Shown here piece after piece: positions 63,929 through 64,000 of a stretch of DNA of 64,000 nt. The position numbers and the translations under genes are program-made. Below the pieces are notes generated by a model. That model worked only from the letters and a program-made list of their open reading frames with translations. It ran no database searches and was not told where the DNA came from. Numbering within the stretch: the stretch's first letter is position 1; every line of letters starts with the position of its first letter. The stretch spans positions 434,001 through 498,000 of the forward strand of contig NZ_FQVP01000001.1 of assembly GCF_900129395.1 (NCBI RefSeq), written 5' to 3'. This stretch comes from Pseudosulfitobacter pseudonitzschiae (GTDB lineage Bacteria > Pseudomonadota > Alphaproteobacteria > Rhodobacterales > Rhodobacteraceae).

Positions 63929-64000
63929 GCAACACATGCTGCAAAAATCGCTCGCTTTTGGAACACTCGCAAACCACCCCTTTTCGACGCTGCCAAGAAC

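Overview
The window looks like chromosomal DNA from a marine-type alphaproteobacterium of the Rhodobacterales (Roseobacter group). The support is a canonical alphaproteobacterial SOS box (GTTC-N7-GTTC) in front of uvrA, a sulfur-assimilation run cysG-DUF2849-cysI-cysH-DUF934 with a ferredoxin-NADP reductase, form II aerobic CO-dehydrogenase-like genes in S-L-M order, a TRAP dicarboxylate transporter with its own DctB/DctD pair, type-I-secretion RTX proteins without signal peptides, and many ATGA start/stop overlaps. The DNA is GC-rich almost throughout. The exception is the last ~1.2 kb, which is visibly AT-richer. This taxonomic call is inferred from gene content and not from a search.

Layout. 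1-7.3 kb: a vWA protein with tandem 85-residue repeats (cut by the left edge), SOS-controlled uvrA, a secreted Lys/Asp/Gly-rich protein and an AI-2E family permease. 7.3-13.1 kb: a valine-degradation operon (mmsA, isobutyryl-CoA dehydrogenase, 3-hydroxyisobutyryl-CoA hydrolase, mmsB) with a divergent LysR regulator. 13.1-16.4 kb: a CBS-pair protein, coaD, an L,D-transpeptidase and an extensin-like protein. 16.4-22 kb: two GAPDH genes around a 47-residue membrane protein, a DUF808 protein and transketolase; tpiA lies further on at 50.3 kb. 22.2-24.9 kb: a coiled-coil protein, zapA, a structured non-coding stretch, a GNAT enzyme, and the monothiol glutaredoxin/BolA pair. 25-31 kb: XdhC, a molybdopterin-binding protein and coxSLM. 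31-35.3 kb: an Ala-rich OmpA protein, a 4 x 112 bp tandem array made from the end of infC, infC itself (non-AUG start), and an Ala/Thr-rich anchored protein. 35.4-42.7 kb: sulfate assimilation, an Lrp regulator and a P450. 42.7-49.1 kb: dctBD-dctPQM. 49.2-57.3 kb: a 2-oxoglutarate oxygenase, tpiA, a TfoX protein, an A-type Fe-S carrier, DUF3307/SatD/RES, GDPD, catalase and a SufT-like protein. 57.3-64 kb: two RTX paralogues, a retropepsin-RimK fusion, an enoyl-CoA hydratase and an AT-rich trypsin-like protease.

How the parts fit: valine catabolism, TRAP uptake of C4-dicarboxylate-like acids, glycolytic/pentose phosphate genes and a putative form II molybdenum hydroxylase describe a heterotroph living on small organic acids and amino acids. 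Sulfate is reduced through an APS-reductase-type CysH and a siroheme reductase, with CysG supplying siroheme and Fpr probably supplying electrons.

The most unusual features are: (1) the tandem array at the 3' end of infC, bounded on its far side by a second, synonymously different infC tail; (2) a DctD-like regulator that has lost both Walker A and the GAFTGA loop, next to two palindromes 33 bp apart; (3) a RES/SatD/DUF3307 gene run with two matching 18-bp palindromes inside it; (4) a cloverleaf-like element after zapA. No rRNA, tRNA, CRISPR array, transposase or integrase was seen.
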